Positions 37,036 through 45,871 of a stretch of DNA of 64,000 nucleotides are shown here, one piece after another (within the stretch, counting starts at the first letter, position 1; each line of letters starts with the position of its first letter). Location: positions 4,716,203 through 4,780,202 of the forward strand of contig LR026961.1 in assembly GCA_900498135.1 (NCBI GenBank), given 5' to 3'. Under the pieces are notes generated by a model. That model was not told the origin of the DNA. It did no database searches and saw nothing but the letters and a program-made list of their open reading frames with translations. The position numbers and the translations under genes are program-made. The stretch is from an uncultured Desulfatiglans sp. (GTDB taxonomy: Bacteria > Desulfobacterota > DSM-4660 > Desulfatiglandales > Desulfatiglandaceae).

Positions 37036-38553
37036 ATGAGGCAACGACCACCTACCCGCAGCAAGGCCCGATTCCGAGGCATCCCAAGGAGGGTTTCCGA
37101 AGGCGGATGCGCAGCCCCGGCCACCGGATGGATGCGCATTGGTCCTCCGGCAAGGCCCGGATCGCGCCTCTCCACCCTCCTCGGACTCCTCGCGGCGATC
37201 TGCATAGCGGGTTTCTTCGCCGCCTGCGCGAAGCCGGAAGGGATGCACGCGGCAGCAGACTACCCCCTTCCCGGCGTCGAGCGCACCATGAAGACGGCGG
37301 GGTTCTGGATTGCACGGCATCCCTCTCCGGATGCCGTTATCCTGACGCCTCCCGAGATCGAGGCCTTCAACCGGCACATACGCAGCGAATTGAAGGGGGC
37401 GGAAGACCTGGCATCCTTTCCCGATCCCTACCCCGGATCGCGTCTTCGAAAGACGCTCAAGACCGCGCTTCGCAAGCACCAGATCAGGATCTTTTACCTC
37501 CCGGACGGGTCTGCGGCGCCGCCCGGCTTTTTCGAGTCGATCGAGCAGGCCATGAACCTGGAGGGGATCCCCGAGCGAGTCACGCCCCGCTATGGTGTAA
37601 CGGTAAAATTGGCCGATCAGAGGGTTTTACCTACGCACACGGGGCTTTTTCGCTCGCCGGGGGGGCGGATGTTCGACCAGCTGCAGAACAGCGCCCTCGA
37701 CCTCGGAACCCCGCTGATCCTGCTGCACGAAAGCCGCTGCGGCGGCTGGCTTTATGCAATCTCCGAGCTTTGCGCGGGCTGGATGGAAGCCTCTGAAATC
37801 GCCTTGTGCACCCCCCTGGAATGGGAGTCCTTCCTGCACCCGGAAGCCATGGTGATCGCATGCCGCTCAAAGGTCGATGTCTTTCTCGACCCGTCCGGAA
37901 CGGTCTTCTACGAGTACCTGCGGATGGGGGCAAGGCTGCCAATGACCGGGGCGGATCCGGACATGGCGTCGGTCCTTCTGCCGATCCGGCGCCCGTCGGG
38001 CCGCCTGCAGGCCCAGGTGGGGTTCGTGCCCTCGAGTGCGGTGCATCCGGGCCCCCACCCCTTCACCGCCCGCCATGTCATGCAGCAGGCCTTCGAGATG
38101 CTGTACGAACCCTACGGCTGGGGCGGGCTCGACGGAGAACAGGATTGTTCGCGGTTCATCCAACAGATCTTCGCCACGGTAGGGGTCCATCTGCCGCGCA
38201 ACTCGGCCGATCAGGCCCGGGTGGGCGAACCTCTGGAGGGGTTCGACGCGTCGCTCCCGGCCTCCGAAAAGGAGCAGTCGATCGCCGAAGGCGCCGTCGG
38301 CGGCGCCGCCCTCCTCTACATGCGCGGCCACATCATGCTCTACCTCGGGAGCGTCGGGGGGCGTGCGTATGCAATCCACAACGTTTGGGCCTACCGCGAG
38401 CCCGACACGCCACACGACCCGAGCCGCATCATTGGACGTGTGGCGGTCACAGACCTCCGCCTCGGCGGAGGACCGGGCGCCGGATCCTGGCTCGATCGCC
38501 TGCGGGTGGTCCGGATTGTAGCCCCGGTTGCCGGTGGAGCGATAATGAAGTAA
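37036..38553 (+). CDS. NlpC/P60-family peptidoglycan hydrolase with SH3-like domains, lipoprotein
   Basis: The C-terminal third (about 355-480) is an NlpC/P60 cysteine peptidase: catalytic Cys in GEQDCSRFIQQIF and His in RGHIMLYLGSVGG. The middle carries SH3b-type segments (GVTVKLADQRVLPTHTGLFR, then SELCAGWMEASEIALCTPLE). A signal and lipobox, LLAAICIAGFFAAC, lie near residues 48-61. It should cut peptide crosslinks in murein. The start is uncertain: ATG 37036 opens the frame, but ATG 37132 gives a normal-length signal peptide; neither has a strong ribosome site. It converges on the flavoprotein gene. Confidence 0.87.
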   Translation: MRQRPPTRSKARFRGIPRRVSEGGCAAPATGWMRIGPPARPGSRLSTLLGLLAAICIAGFFAACAKPEGMHAAADYPLPGVERTMKTAGFWIARHPSPDAVILTPPEIEAFNRHIRSELKGAEDLASFPDPYPGSRLRKTLKTALRKHQIRIFYLPDGSAAPPGFFESIEQAMNLEGIPERVTPRYGVTVKLADQRVLPTHTGLFRSPGGRMFDQLQNSALDLGTPLILLHESRCGGWLYAISELCAGWMEASEIALCTPLEWESFLHPEAMVIACRSKVDVFLDPSGTVFYEYLRMGARLPMTGADPDMASVLLPIRRPSGRLQAQVGFVPSSAVHPGPHPFTARHVMQQAFEMLYEPYGWGGLDGEQDCSRFIQQIFATVGVHLPRNSADQARVGEPLEGFDASLPASEKEQSIAEGAVGGAALLYMRGHIMLYLGSVGGRAYAIHNVWAYREPDTPHDPSRIIGRVAVTDLRLGGGPGAGSWLDRLRVVRIVAPVAGGAIMK

Positions 38554-38676
38554 ACGAACCTTCACCATGGATGCGGCCGAATTCCTTGCAGCCCCCCATT
38601 CAGCCCGCCGACGGCCTTTTTCGACAGTTCACGTCATCCTTCAGAAACGCAGGGTCTTTGTGTTCATGCGGGCCGT

Positions 38677-40026
38677 TCAACCGTCCTCGAGTTTTTTGAG
38701 GAGCTGATTGGCCGCCACGAGCGTCGGGTCCCAGGTCGGGCCGAACGGGGGCGCATAGGCCAGGTCGCACTGGCTGTAGGCCGCCACGGTCATTTGCTGG
38801 TGCAGCGCGACCGCCGGGCCGTTGACGCGATGCGCGGCCCCCTCACGCCCTACGATCTGAGCGCCGAGCAGCCGCCCGGACGCCCGGTCACCCACCATTT
38901 GAACCAGCAGCGGGGACGCACCGGAATGGCTGTGCGCCCGCGAAGAGGCCTCGATCGCCACCTCGACCGGATCGAAACCCGCCTTGGAAGCCTCCTTGGC
39001 CGTAAGACCCGTCCGCGCCACCTGCATGTCGAAGACCTTGAAGACGGAGGTGCCGGCAACCCCGTCGAGGGAGACCCTCTGCCCGCTGACATGGTCGGCC
39101 ACAGCCCATCCCGCTCGGTTGGCCCGGAGCGCCAGGGGAATCCAGGTCTTTTCCCCGGTGACCACATGGTAGGCGTCCGCGCAGTCTCCGGCGGCATAGA
39201 TGTCCGGGGCGGACGTCCGCATGCTGCGGTCGACCGCGATGGCCTCCCCCGGGCCGAGTTCCAGCCCGGCCTCGGCTGCAAGCTCGCTGCAGGGCTTCAC
39301 GCCGATGGCGACCAGCACGAGATCGACGTCGACGACATCCTCTGTGCAGTGGGCCTGCAGCGCCCCGTCTTCTGCCTCGATGCGGAGAACCTCCTGCCCC
39401 AGAATGAGCCGCACCCCGTTTTCTTCCACCTCTCTCTGAACCCTCTCCGCCAGCTTGCGATGCGCCCAGGGCAGAAAGACCGGCCGCGGCTTCACCATGG
39501 CGGTGTCGATCCCCAGGGTCCGCAGGGTCTCGCACATCTCGAGGGCGATGTATCCCATGCCGACGATCAACGCCCTTTCAACATGCTGTTCCCCCAAGAA
39601 GCGCTTGAGCTTCCGCCCGTCATCCAGAGTCTTGAGCACCATGACGCCGGGCAGATCGAACCCCGGCAGATCGGGGACGACCGGTGATGCGCCGGTCGCC
39701 AGCAGGAGCTTGTCGTAGTCGACTTCAAACCGGCCGCCGTCTGATCGTACGCCTGCCACCCGCCTCTTTGCCGGGTCGATGCGGTCCACCCGATGCCCGG
39801 TCCGCAGATCGATCCCCTGCTTTTCCCGAAAGACGTGGGCCTCCCGCACCACCAACTCTTCTATCCCGCGCTCTGGCTCCGCCAGATTGTAGGGGATGCC
39901 TCAGGCCGAAAAGGATACGTCCGACGTCTGCTCAAGCACGATTACCTCTAGATCGGGGACCTGCCGCTTGGCCCGGCTTGCGGCGCTCATGCCGGCCGCA
40001 TCCCCGCCAATGACCACGAATCTCAT
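38677..40026 (-). CDS. CoA-disulfide reductase/NADH oxidase-type flavoprotein with selenocysteine at the active-site Cys (Sec42)
   Basis: The full frame runs from ATG 40026 (GGGAGGG upstream) to 38677, 449 residues, with one in-frame TGA at 39903-39901. Before it: VVIGGDAAGMSAASRAKR (FAD site) and VSFSA; after it: GIPYNLAEPERG. The family motif is S-x-x-C-G-x-P-Y, so TGA sits exactly on the redox-active Cys (residue 42 or 43 in known members). Later: ALIVGMGYIALEMCETL (NADH site), DIYAAGDCADAY (second FAD site) and a complete dimerisation domain. It likely reduces CoA disulfide, polysulfide, peroxide or O2 with NAD(P)H. Uninterrupted homology on both sides plus a hairpin after TGA argue for Sec rather than decay. 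Confidence 0.88.
39872..39886 (-). promoter_or_regulatory. Candidate bacterial SECIS hairpin in the flavoprotein gene
   Basis: On the minus strand TCTGGC and GCCAGA form a perfect 6-bp stem with loop GGA. The stem starts 14 bases after TGA and the loop 20 bases after it. A short stem, small apical loop with a leading G, and this distance match the general description of bacterial SECIS elements, which lie within the coding region. Confidence 0.7.
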
Positions 40027-40371
40027 AAAAATCCCTCCCTCTGCTTCTCTGAGCCATGCATCGCTTAAGCAGGGATGCAGAAAACCCCTCTTGCACCTCC
40101 GCAACAGCGGTCTGCCCTGTTTCATCCTCCTGCGGTTCCGCTGAACACCACACGGGCCTTCATGGGTGCCATCGCCGTTCGAACAGCGGCCTCAATACTC
40201 CATCATGTCGCATGAACAGATGCACCGGCGGATATGGGACAGACCACCCCGGCGGACGGACGCACCAGGTCATCAGGCCCCTTGACCCATCGGCCTCCCG
40301 ATTCTCCGCTGCATTTGCCGGCATTGCAAGATTTTTGAGCAGAATTGAACCGAGAGCCCCCCCTTGATGCT
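40027..40371. other. Intergenic gap
   Basis: About 345 bases upstream of the flavoprotein gene. It should contain its promoter; GGGAGGG at its edge is the ribosome site. I see no gene in it. Confidence 0.4.
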
Positions 40372-40427
40372 GCAAACGTGCAGATTGACGCCGAGATCGG
40401 CCAAAAAGACCATTTCCGGATGGAAAC
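40372..40427. repeat. MITE-like element, fragment C
   Basis: This 56-bp piece matches one end of copies A and B in opposite orientation, including the terminal CATTTCCGGATGGAAA. The other end is absent, so it is a truncated copy. Confidence 0.7.
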
Positions 40428-40460
40428 AGGCCTATGAACCGAAGGCGCTTCAACAGGCCG

Positions 40461-43400
40461 CTAACCGGCGGGACACCTTTCGGCCATGGCCTCCCGGATC
40501 CGCTCCTCGAACAAGACCGTGCCCATTTTCGACGCCAGTTCCAGGGCCTCTCGAAGCGATTTCGCAGCGGCCTTACGGCGCGACCCGCAAAGCAGCGTCC
40601 CCCTCACCAGAAGCGCCCGGGCCTGATGGCGCCGCGCCCCGGTTTTTTTGGCCATGCGGAGCGCCTGAGCGACATACCCGGCAGCCTCTTTATGCTCACC
40701 AAGCCTTCCGTAAAGCTCGCCAAGGGCAATCAGGAGCCGCGTCTTGTAGCGCCAGCGCGTATAAGAGATACCCGGCTTGCGAAGTTCACTCCAGACCTCG
40801 TCCAGAATCTCCCGGGCAGCGCCGAGATCGCCCATCTGCAGAAAATTCTCTCCCATGTTGATCCGGGCGTTGTAAATTGTCTCTGGGTCGCCTGTCACCA
40901 GGGCATCCTTCCAAGCCTCGGTGTTCAGATCCAAGGCCTCTTTCAATTCACCCCCCTCTGCATGGACCCAGCCGAGGGTGTTCATGAACCGCGGCCTCCA
41001 GAAGCGGCCGTCGCCCTCCTCCAGGCTTTTTAACCCCGAGAGCAGAGAATTCCTGCTCTTGTCCAGATTCCCCAAAGCTCCATGGATCAATCCGCTCCGA
41101 AAAAGAGACAGGATTCTGAAATAGGGGCTCTTGATCTTTTCGTTGAAGGCTGCCAGGGATTCGTTCAATTCGAGCGCCGCCTGGTAGTCGCCGGTCCAGT
41201 TGTAATACTGCACGAGGTGGGCTGCAGCCCAGGCCCGGGACTCTAGATCCTGCTCCCGCTCACTGTCTTCGAGCGCCTTCAGCAGCAGCGGACGCGCCTT
41301 TTCGAGTCTGCCCAGAACCGCATAGACAAACCCCAGGAAACTTCGAGCCTTTAAAACCAGGAGGGGCCATCCGCCCTCCCGGCCCGCCTCGATGGTCGCG
41401 AGCAGAAACCTCTCGGCCGAACGTGGACGGTGGAGATAAAAGGAAATCCAGCCCAGCCGGAAAAGGGCTGTCGTCTCCAAGAAACGGTCACCGGTCCGCT
41501 GAGCTTCATTGCGCATCCTCTCGAAGGCGCCGCGGGCCTCTTCCATCTGCCCTACGCAATAATGCATCCGGCCTTTCCAATGGAAGATCTCGGCGATCTT
41601 GACCGGCGGGGTTTCGAAGCGGGCCCGCCTCAGGATGTCGAGGGAACGTTCGAGCGAGGCGAGCGCTTCATGGCAGGCGTAAGAATAACGCGCCTGCCTT
41701 CCGGCCTTGAGGGTGTAAGTGAGCGCTTTGTCCCAGACACCGGCATAATGGAAGTGATAGGCCATCTTCGCTATCCGGCCGGCAGGGTCCTGTGTAGGCA
41801 TGTTCTCCAGGGCTTCGCCCGCCAGACGGTGCAGATGGACCCGCTCCCGACGCATAAGGGTATGGTAGGCCACCTCCCACATCATCGGATGAACGAAACG
41901 GAATGCAGCACCACCACGACCTTCCCCTTTGACCAACCGTTCGAAAATGCCCTCCCTTTCCAGATCCTCGAGCCGGCCATCCAGCTCGGCCCCATCCTGT
42001 CCCAACACCTCGAGCATGCGCCTGGAAAAGTCGTGTCCGAGAACGGAGGCGACCTGGACGGTCCACTTCAAACCGCCTGCCAGTGCATCGAGCCGCGCCG
42101 CAAGGACGCCATGGACATTGTCCGGGATATCGATCGAATCGACCGGCAGCTTCAGGACACAGCGGTCGGGGCCGCAGACCATGAGATCACGCCGCAGCAG
42201 CGTGCGACCCATCTCGACCACGAACAATGGATTGCCGCCGGCCTTGGAAACCAGGTCGCGCGTGAGACGCTCTTCAAGGAGCCGGGTCTTGAGGACTGAA
42301 ACCAACAGATCCTCGGCGTCGCGATCCGACAGCGGCCTCAGATGGAGGGAATGCCTGACAAGCGTTGTCATCCAAGGAAACGGGGTGGAACGCCCCGTGC
42401 AGATCACCAGGATCGGCGAACGAGAGCGGGACTCCAGAAGAAATGTCAGAAATTCGCGAGTGGTACCATCGACCCACTGCATGTTGTCGATGTATAAAAT
42501 CAGGGGTCTCAGGGCGGCAACAGCTTCGAAAACAGCCTGTATCTCTCTGAAAAGAATTCTTTTCCTCCCAGCAAGGGCGGTCTCGGATTCGCCCTCCACC
42601 CTTTGAATCATCCGGAAGCGGGCCAGCACTTCGCGCAGCCTCCGTCTTACCGCCTCATCCATCACCCGCAAATCCACCAAGGCGTCCAACTCCCCCTCAG
42701 ACTCCTGTCCAGAGAGCTTGAAATAAGTCCTGAAGGCGGACAGCAGCGGGTGAAACGCGGCAGTTTCTCCGTAGGGACGGCACACGCCCCTCAAGACCAT
42801 TATGCCTTCTGCCTCCCTCGCACGGCAAAAAGCCCCAACGAAACGTGACTTGCCGACCCCGGCCTCGCCGGTCACGAGGATCAGGTGCGGGCCTTTCTTA
42901 CACGCCTCGGCAAAGGAAGATTCCAGAACCTCCATCTCTCTCTTACGATCCAGAAAGGGGGGAGTGTCTTTCCCCACCGAAGCACCCTGGGTTTCCTCCA
43001 GTTCATCCAGGAGTTGAAAGACATGAACGTCCTCAGCCTTGCCCTTAACCGGCAAGGGCCCCATATCCAGAAAGCGGAAATAGGGCTGGACACTCTCCCA
43101 GACTCGCTCCGATACGAGGATCCCTCCCGGCGGCGCCAGAGACTGCAGCCGTGCCGCCAGATTCGTGGTGTCTCCGAGGGCGGTGTAGTCCAGTCGCAGA
43201 TGGTCGCCGATGGCCGCCACCACTACCAGGCCCGTATGAATGCCAATGCGCATCCTGAAGAGGACCCCGTGGCGATCCTCGACATCCCGCCCATATAACT
43301 CCAGCGCACGCTGGATTTCGATCGCCGCCCGACACGCCTGCCGGCTGTGATCCTCATAGGCGACCGGCGCGCCGAACAGGGCCATGACGCCGTCGCCCGT

Positions 43401-43811
43401 ATACTGATTGATGGTGCCTCCTGCCCCATGGATGGCCTTTCCCAGGATCTCGAAGCACCCATCCATGATCTGATGGACATCCTCAGGATCGAGCTGTTCC
43501 GAGATGCCGGTGAAATTCGCCACGTCAGCGAAGAGAACGGAGACCCGCTTTCTCTCCCCCTCCTTCAGATAGTGTCCCCTGAGGATCTTTTCCATAAGAA
43601 AGGGAGGGGTGTAGCCGGACGTCTGTCCGTCTGCATCGCGGCTGTTCGATGCAGGCGAGCCCAGCGGCGCCCCGCACCTTCCACAGTAGGCGAATCCCCC
43701 CGGCACTTCTGCCCCGCATCGCTCGCAGCGGCGCGGAAGCGCCTTCCCGCAGCGGGTGCAGAACCGCACGTCGTCGGCATTTTCAAATTGACACTCCGGG
43801 CACTTTATCAT
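40461..43811 (-). CDS. Class III nucleotidyl cyclase with zinc ribbons, AAA ATPase and TPR domains
   Basis: A 1116-residue cytoplasmic regulator. Two zinc ribbons occupy 1-50 (CPEC/CTRC and CERC/CGRC). The cyclase domain (about 85-270) has RVSVLFADVANFTGISE and NQYTGDGVMALFGAP for metal binding and DYTALGDTTNLAARLQ. An AAA/STAND-type ATPase follows: VTGEAGVGKSRFVGAF (P-loop near residue 315) and PLILYIDNMQWVDG. The last 450 residues are TPR-like helical repeats. Such proteins link a sensed signal to cAMP; the signal is unknown. The ATPase family resembles MalT-type regulators but there is no DNA-binding domain. No cyclase-effector gene is adjacent. Confidence 0.9.
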   Translation of the reverse strand: MIKCPECQFENADDVRFCTRCGKALPRRCERCGAEVPGGFAYCGRCGAPLGSPASNSRDADGQTSGYTPPFLMEKILRGHYLKEGERKRVSVLFADVANFTGISEQLDPEDVHQIMDGCFEILGKAIHGAGGTINQYTGDGVMALFGAPVAYEDHSRQACRAAIEIQRALELYGRDVEDRHGVLFRMRIGIHTGLVVVAAIGDHLRLDYTALGDTTNLAARLQSLAPPGGILVSERVWESVQPYFRFLDMGPLPVKGKAEDVHVFQLLDELEETQGASVGKDTPPFLDRKREMEVLESSFAEACKKGPHLILVTGEAGVGKSRFVGAFCRAREAEGIMVLRGVCRPYGETAAFHPLLSAFRTYFKLSGQESEGELDALVDLRVMDEAVRRRLREVLARFRMIQRVEGESETALAGRKRILFREIQAVFEAVAALRPLILYIDNMQWVDGTTREFLTFLLESRSRSPILVICTGRSTPFPWMTTLVRHSLHLRPLSDRDAEDLLVSVLKTRLLEERLTRDLVSKAGGNPLFVVEMGRTLLRRDLMVCGPDRCVLKLPVDSIDIPDNVHGVLAARLDALAGGLKWTVQVASVLGHDFSRRMLEVLGQDGAELDGRLEDLEREGIFERLVKGEGRGGAAFRFVHPMMWEVAYHTLMRRERVHLHRLAGEALENMPTQDPAGRIAKMAYHFHYAGVWDKALTYTLKAGRQARYSYACHEALASLERSLDILRRARFETPPVKIAEIFHWKGRMHYCVGQMEEARGAFERMRNEAQRTGDRFLETTALFRLGWISFYLHRPRSAERFLLATIEAGREGGWPLLVLKARSFLGFVYAVLGRLEKARPLLLKALEDSEREQDLESRAWAAAHLVQYYNWTGDYQAALELNESLAAFNEKIKSPYFRILSLFRSGLIHGALGNLDKSRNSLLSGLKSLEEGDGRFWRPRFMNTLGWVHAEGGELKEALDLNTEAWKDALVTGDPETIYNARINMGENFLQMGDLGAAREILDEVWSELRKPGISYTRWRYKTRLLIALGELYGRLGEHKEAAGYVAQALRMAKKTGARRHQARALLVRGTLLCGSRRKAAAKSLREALELASKMGTVLFEERIREAMAERCPAG

Positions 43812-43970
43812 ATCTCAGCATCTCGCGCGTCGGCAGCCCGCCGGTCTGCGTTTTCGGACTGAAATGGTCTGGAACAAAAAAACTGAATCCAGGCTGGGTG
43901 AGGGCCCGGATCCAGTCCTCAGGAGGTCAGAGTGATGCCAAGGCACCCTCTGGAAGAGGCACGACAATCT

Positions 43971-45740
43971 TCAGCGAAGCGCCTCCAGCGCATATCCGTC
44001 CGCATCCCGACACAAAATCAGGATGCGGTCCGGCGTTTTCAAAAAAGTGAAATCGATCAGGTCCTTTTCATATTTGTCGGATTCCCATGTCTGGAGGATG
44101 CGTTCTCCCACCCATTTGACAGCCACCACCTGATCGAAATCCCGCCGACCAGGCAATAGCTTTTCCGCAACGCTCGAAAACGCACCACCCCGGCCCTTGT
44201 TGATCGTGAATATTTGTCCGTCAAAATCGGTCCGCAGCTCGAGCCTTCTCGCTGTAAAGACCTCGTCATATGTCCTGCGATCGAATCCTCCAAGAAACAA
44301 ATCCTGCTCCCGCCTAAGAGGGTAGCCAGTGACCTTGTACTCTCCTGCATCGCGCTCTCCAAAAGCCGCCAAACGCCCTTCCGGCGTGACATAGCCATGC
44401 AACTGACCCCCGCTCTCCAGAATGACAAGCCGGCCCTCGGCCTCGGGAATTTCGCTGAACTGATAAAGAGAATAGACCCCTGCCGCCGGTGCATAGACCT
44501 CATTCACCTTCGGCGCGACGCCGGATTTGTCCCACTCCACCCGGTAGATCGGCCCTTCATATTGACGGAAAGCGCCCTGTCTCTGAGCCAAAGGCACCGG
44601 CCTGCCCTTTCGGTCCCGAATCACTCGAAAGTAGAACGGTAGGTCCTCGGCCAAGGACTCCAGCCCCCCACCCTGGAGCGCCACGATCCAGGAGCTCAGT
44701 CGATTATCCTGGTTGTCTAAAATCTTCACCGGCCGCGTCAAGGTGACGAGCAGTTCCTCCCCTCCGTCCCCATCCAGGTCAGCGCAATGCAAATGAAGCG
44801 GAATGCTATCCGTGTGCGGGTAGGCCAGCCGGCTTACCTCGTTCAGAGCCGCGTCCGCCAACTCATACAGGATCAACCCCTGCTCGCCCAAACAAGCCAG
44901 CACCGTTCCGTCCGCCCCTTTTCGGCGGCAAGCAACGACTCGGCTGACCGGCTCCTGGAGCCGGAAATGCTCCTGGCTGCGAGCAGGCTTCGAATGTTGG
45001 AAGGAAGGGCCTGAATCAGCAGCAGGGGGAGCCTCCGCTCCAGACTGAACGACCGTCCCAGCCGCCAAAGGGATCTTTTCAGAGGAAGGCACCGCCGCCC
45101 TATGGGAGGTTGCTTCTGCCGTCCGATAATAAAGCACCCGCTCCCCCTCGATCGTGCTGAGCCGACAAACCAGAATCTTCTCTCCCCGCAGCAGCTCCAA
45201 TTTCAAGTCATGCCGCTCAGCAGATACGCCATCTTTCCCTTTCGGGTCCATATCCAGATGATATCCCTTCTCGAGAAGCTCCCTCACCAGACCTTCGAAA
45301 AGGGGAGCCGCGTCGGGCTGCAGTGCGTCCCCTTGGACATGAATGCGGGGGGGAGGTGGCGTGACCACGCGGTCTCCCGGCGAGAGGGGGGCGGCAGGGG
45401 AATCCGCAACGCGCGCCAATGCCGTTTCAGGGAACAGCGCCTCTACGATGATCCACGCGGCCGGGGATTTCAGGGCAGGAGAACCCTCTGGGTCTTCCTT
45501 CGAAACGCACAACCACTCTCCCACCTTCAGCGAGACGGTCCCCTTCTCAAAGAGGAGGCGTCCTTCACCGACCTCTTTCACGCGTCCAACGACACGGAAC
45601 GGGGTCCCGGCGTAGTCATCGAGGAAACCGACCAACGAAGAGAAAGGATTTTGCTCCGGCGCACCCCAGGCAGGCACCCACAGAAATGACACCAGCCCCC
45701 ATAGCACCAGCAGTACCCAACGTTTCCTGTGCAATTTCAT
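43971..45740 (-). CDS. Exported protein of unknown function with calcium-binding-like repeat
   Basis: ATG at 45740 starts a signal peptide (WVLLVLWGLVSFLWVPAWG, cut before APEQ). The mature protein has about 560 residues. An N-terminal region (about 40-120) resembles a small beta domain; a Pro/Ser/Ala-rich linker follows; the C-terminal half looks like a beta-propeller or integrin-type repeat, with CADLDGDGGEELLV, a DxDxDG calcium-type loop near residue 320. I do not recognise a named family. It lies behind the porin gene on the same strand (131 bases) and may belong to the same envelope unit. Confidence 0.65.
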   Translation of the reverse strand: MKLHRKRWVLLVLWGLVSFLWVPAWGAPEQNPFSSLVGFLDDYAGTPFRVVGRVKEVGEGRLLFEKGTVSLKVGEWLCVSKEDPEGSPALKSPAAWIIVEALFPETALARVADSPAAPLSPGDRVVTPPPPRIHVQGDALQPDAAPLFEGLVRELLEKGYHLDMDPKGKDGVSAERHDLKLELLRGEKILVCRLSTIEGERVLYYRTAEATSHRAAVPSSEKIPLAAGTVVQSGAEAPPAADSGPSFQHSKPARSQEHFRLQEPVSRVVACRRKGADGTVLACLGEQGLILYELADAALNEVSRLAYPHTDSIPLHLHCADLDGDGGEELLVTLTRPVKILDNQDNRLSSWIVALQGGGLESLAEDLPFYFRVIRDRKGRPVPLAQRQGAFRQYEGPIYRVEWDKSGVAPKVNEVYAPAAGVYSLYQFSEIPEAEGRLVILESGGQLHGYVTPEGRLAAFGERDAGEYKVTGYPLRREQDLFLGGFDRRTYDEVFTARRLELRTDFDGQIFTINKGRGGAFSSVAEKLLPGRRDFDQVVAVKWVGERILQTWESDKYEKDLIDFTFLKTPDRILILCRDADGYALEALR

Positions 45741-45871
45741 CGATAGAAAGCCCCCCGCGCTGAGATTCAAGTTCAGGAGATACACTCTCAGCCTCAGCGC
45801 AATCCTGGCTCAGGTCCAGCCGGATGGCGGCGGAGCGGACGGCAAGGCGCACCGCACCGCCGCCACGCTCG

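Noticed and set aside
39901-40125. Separate 74-codon gene upstream of the flavoprotein
   Set aside because: It is the N-terminal part of the flavoprotein (FAD-binding start) that ends at the TGA read as selenocysteine.
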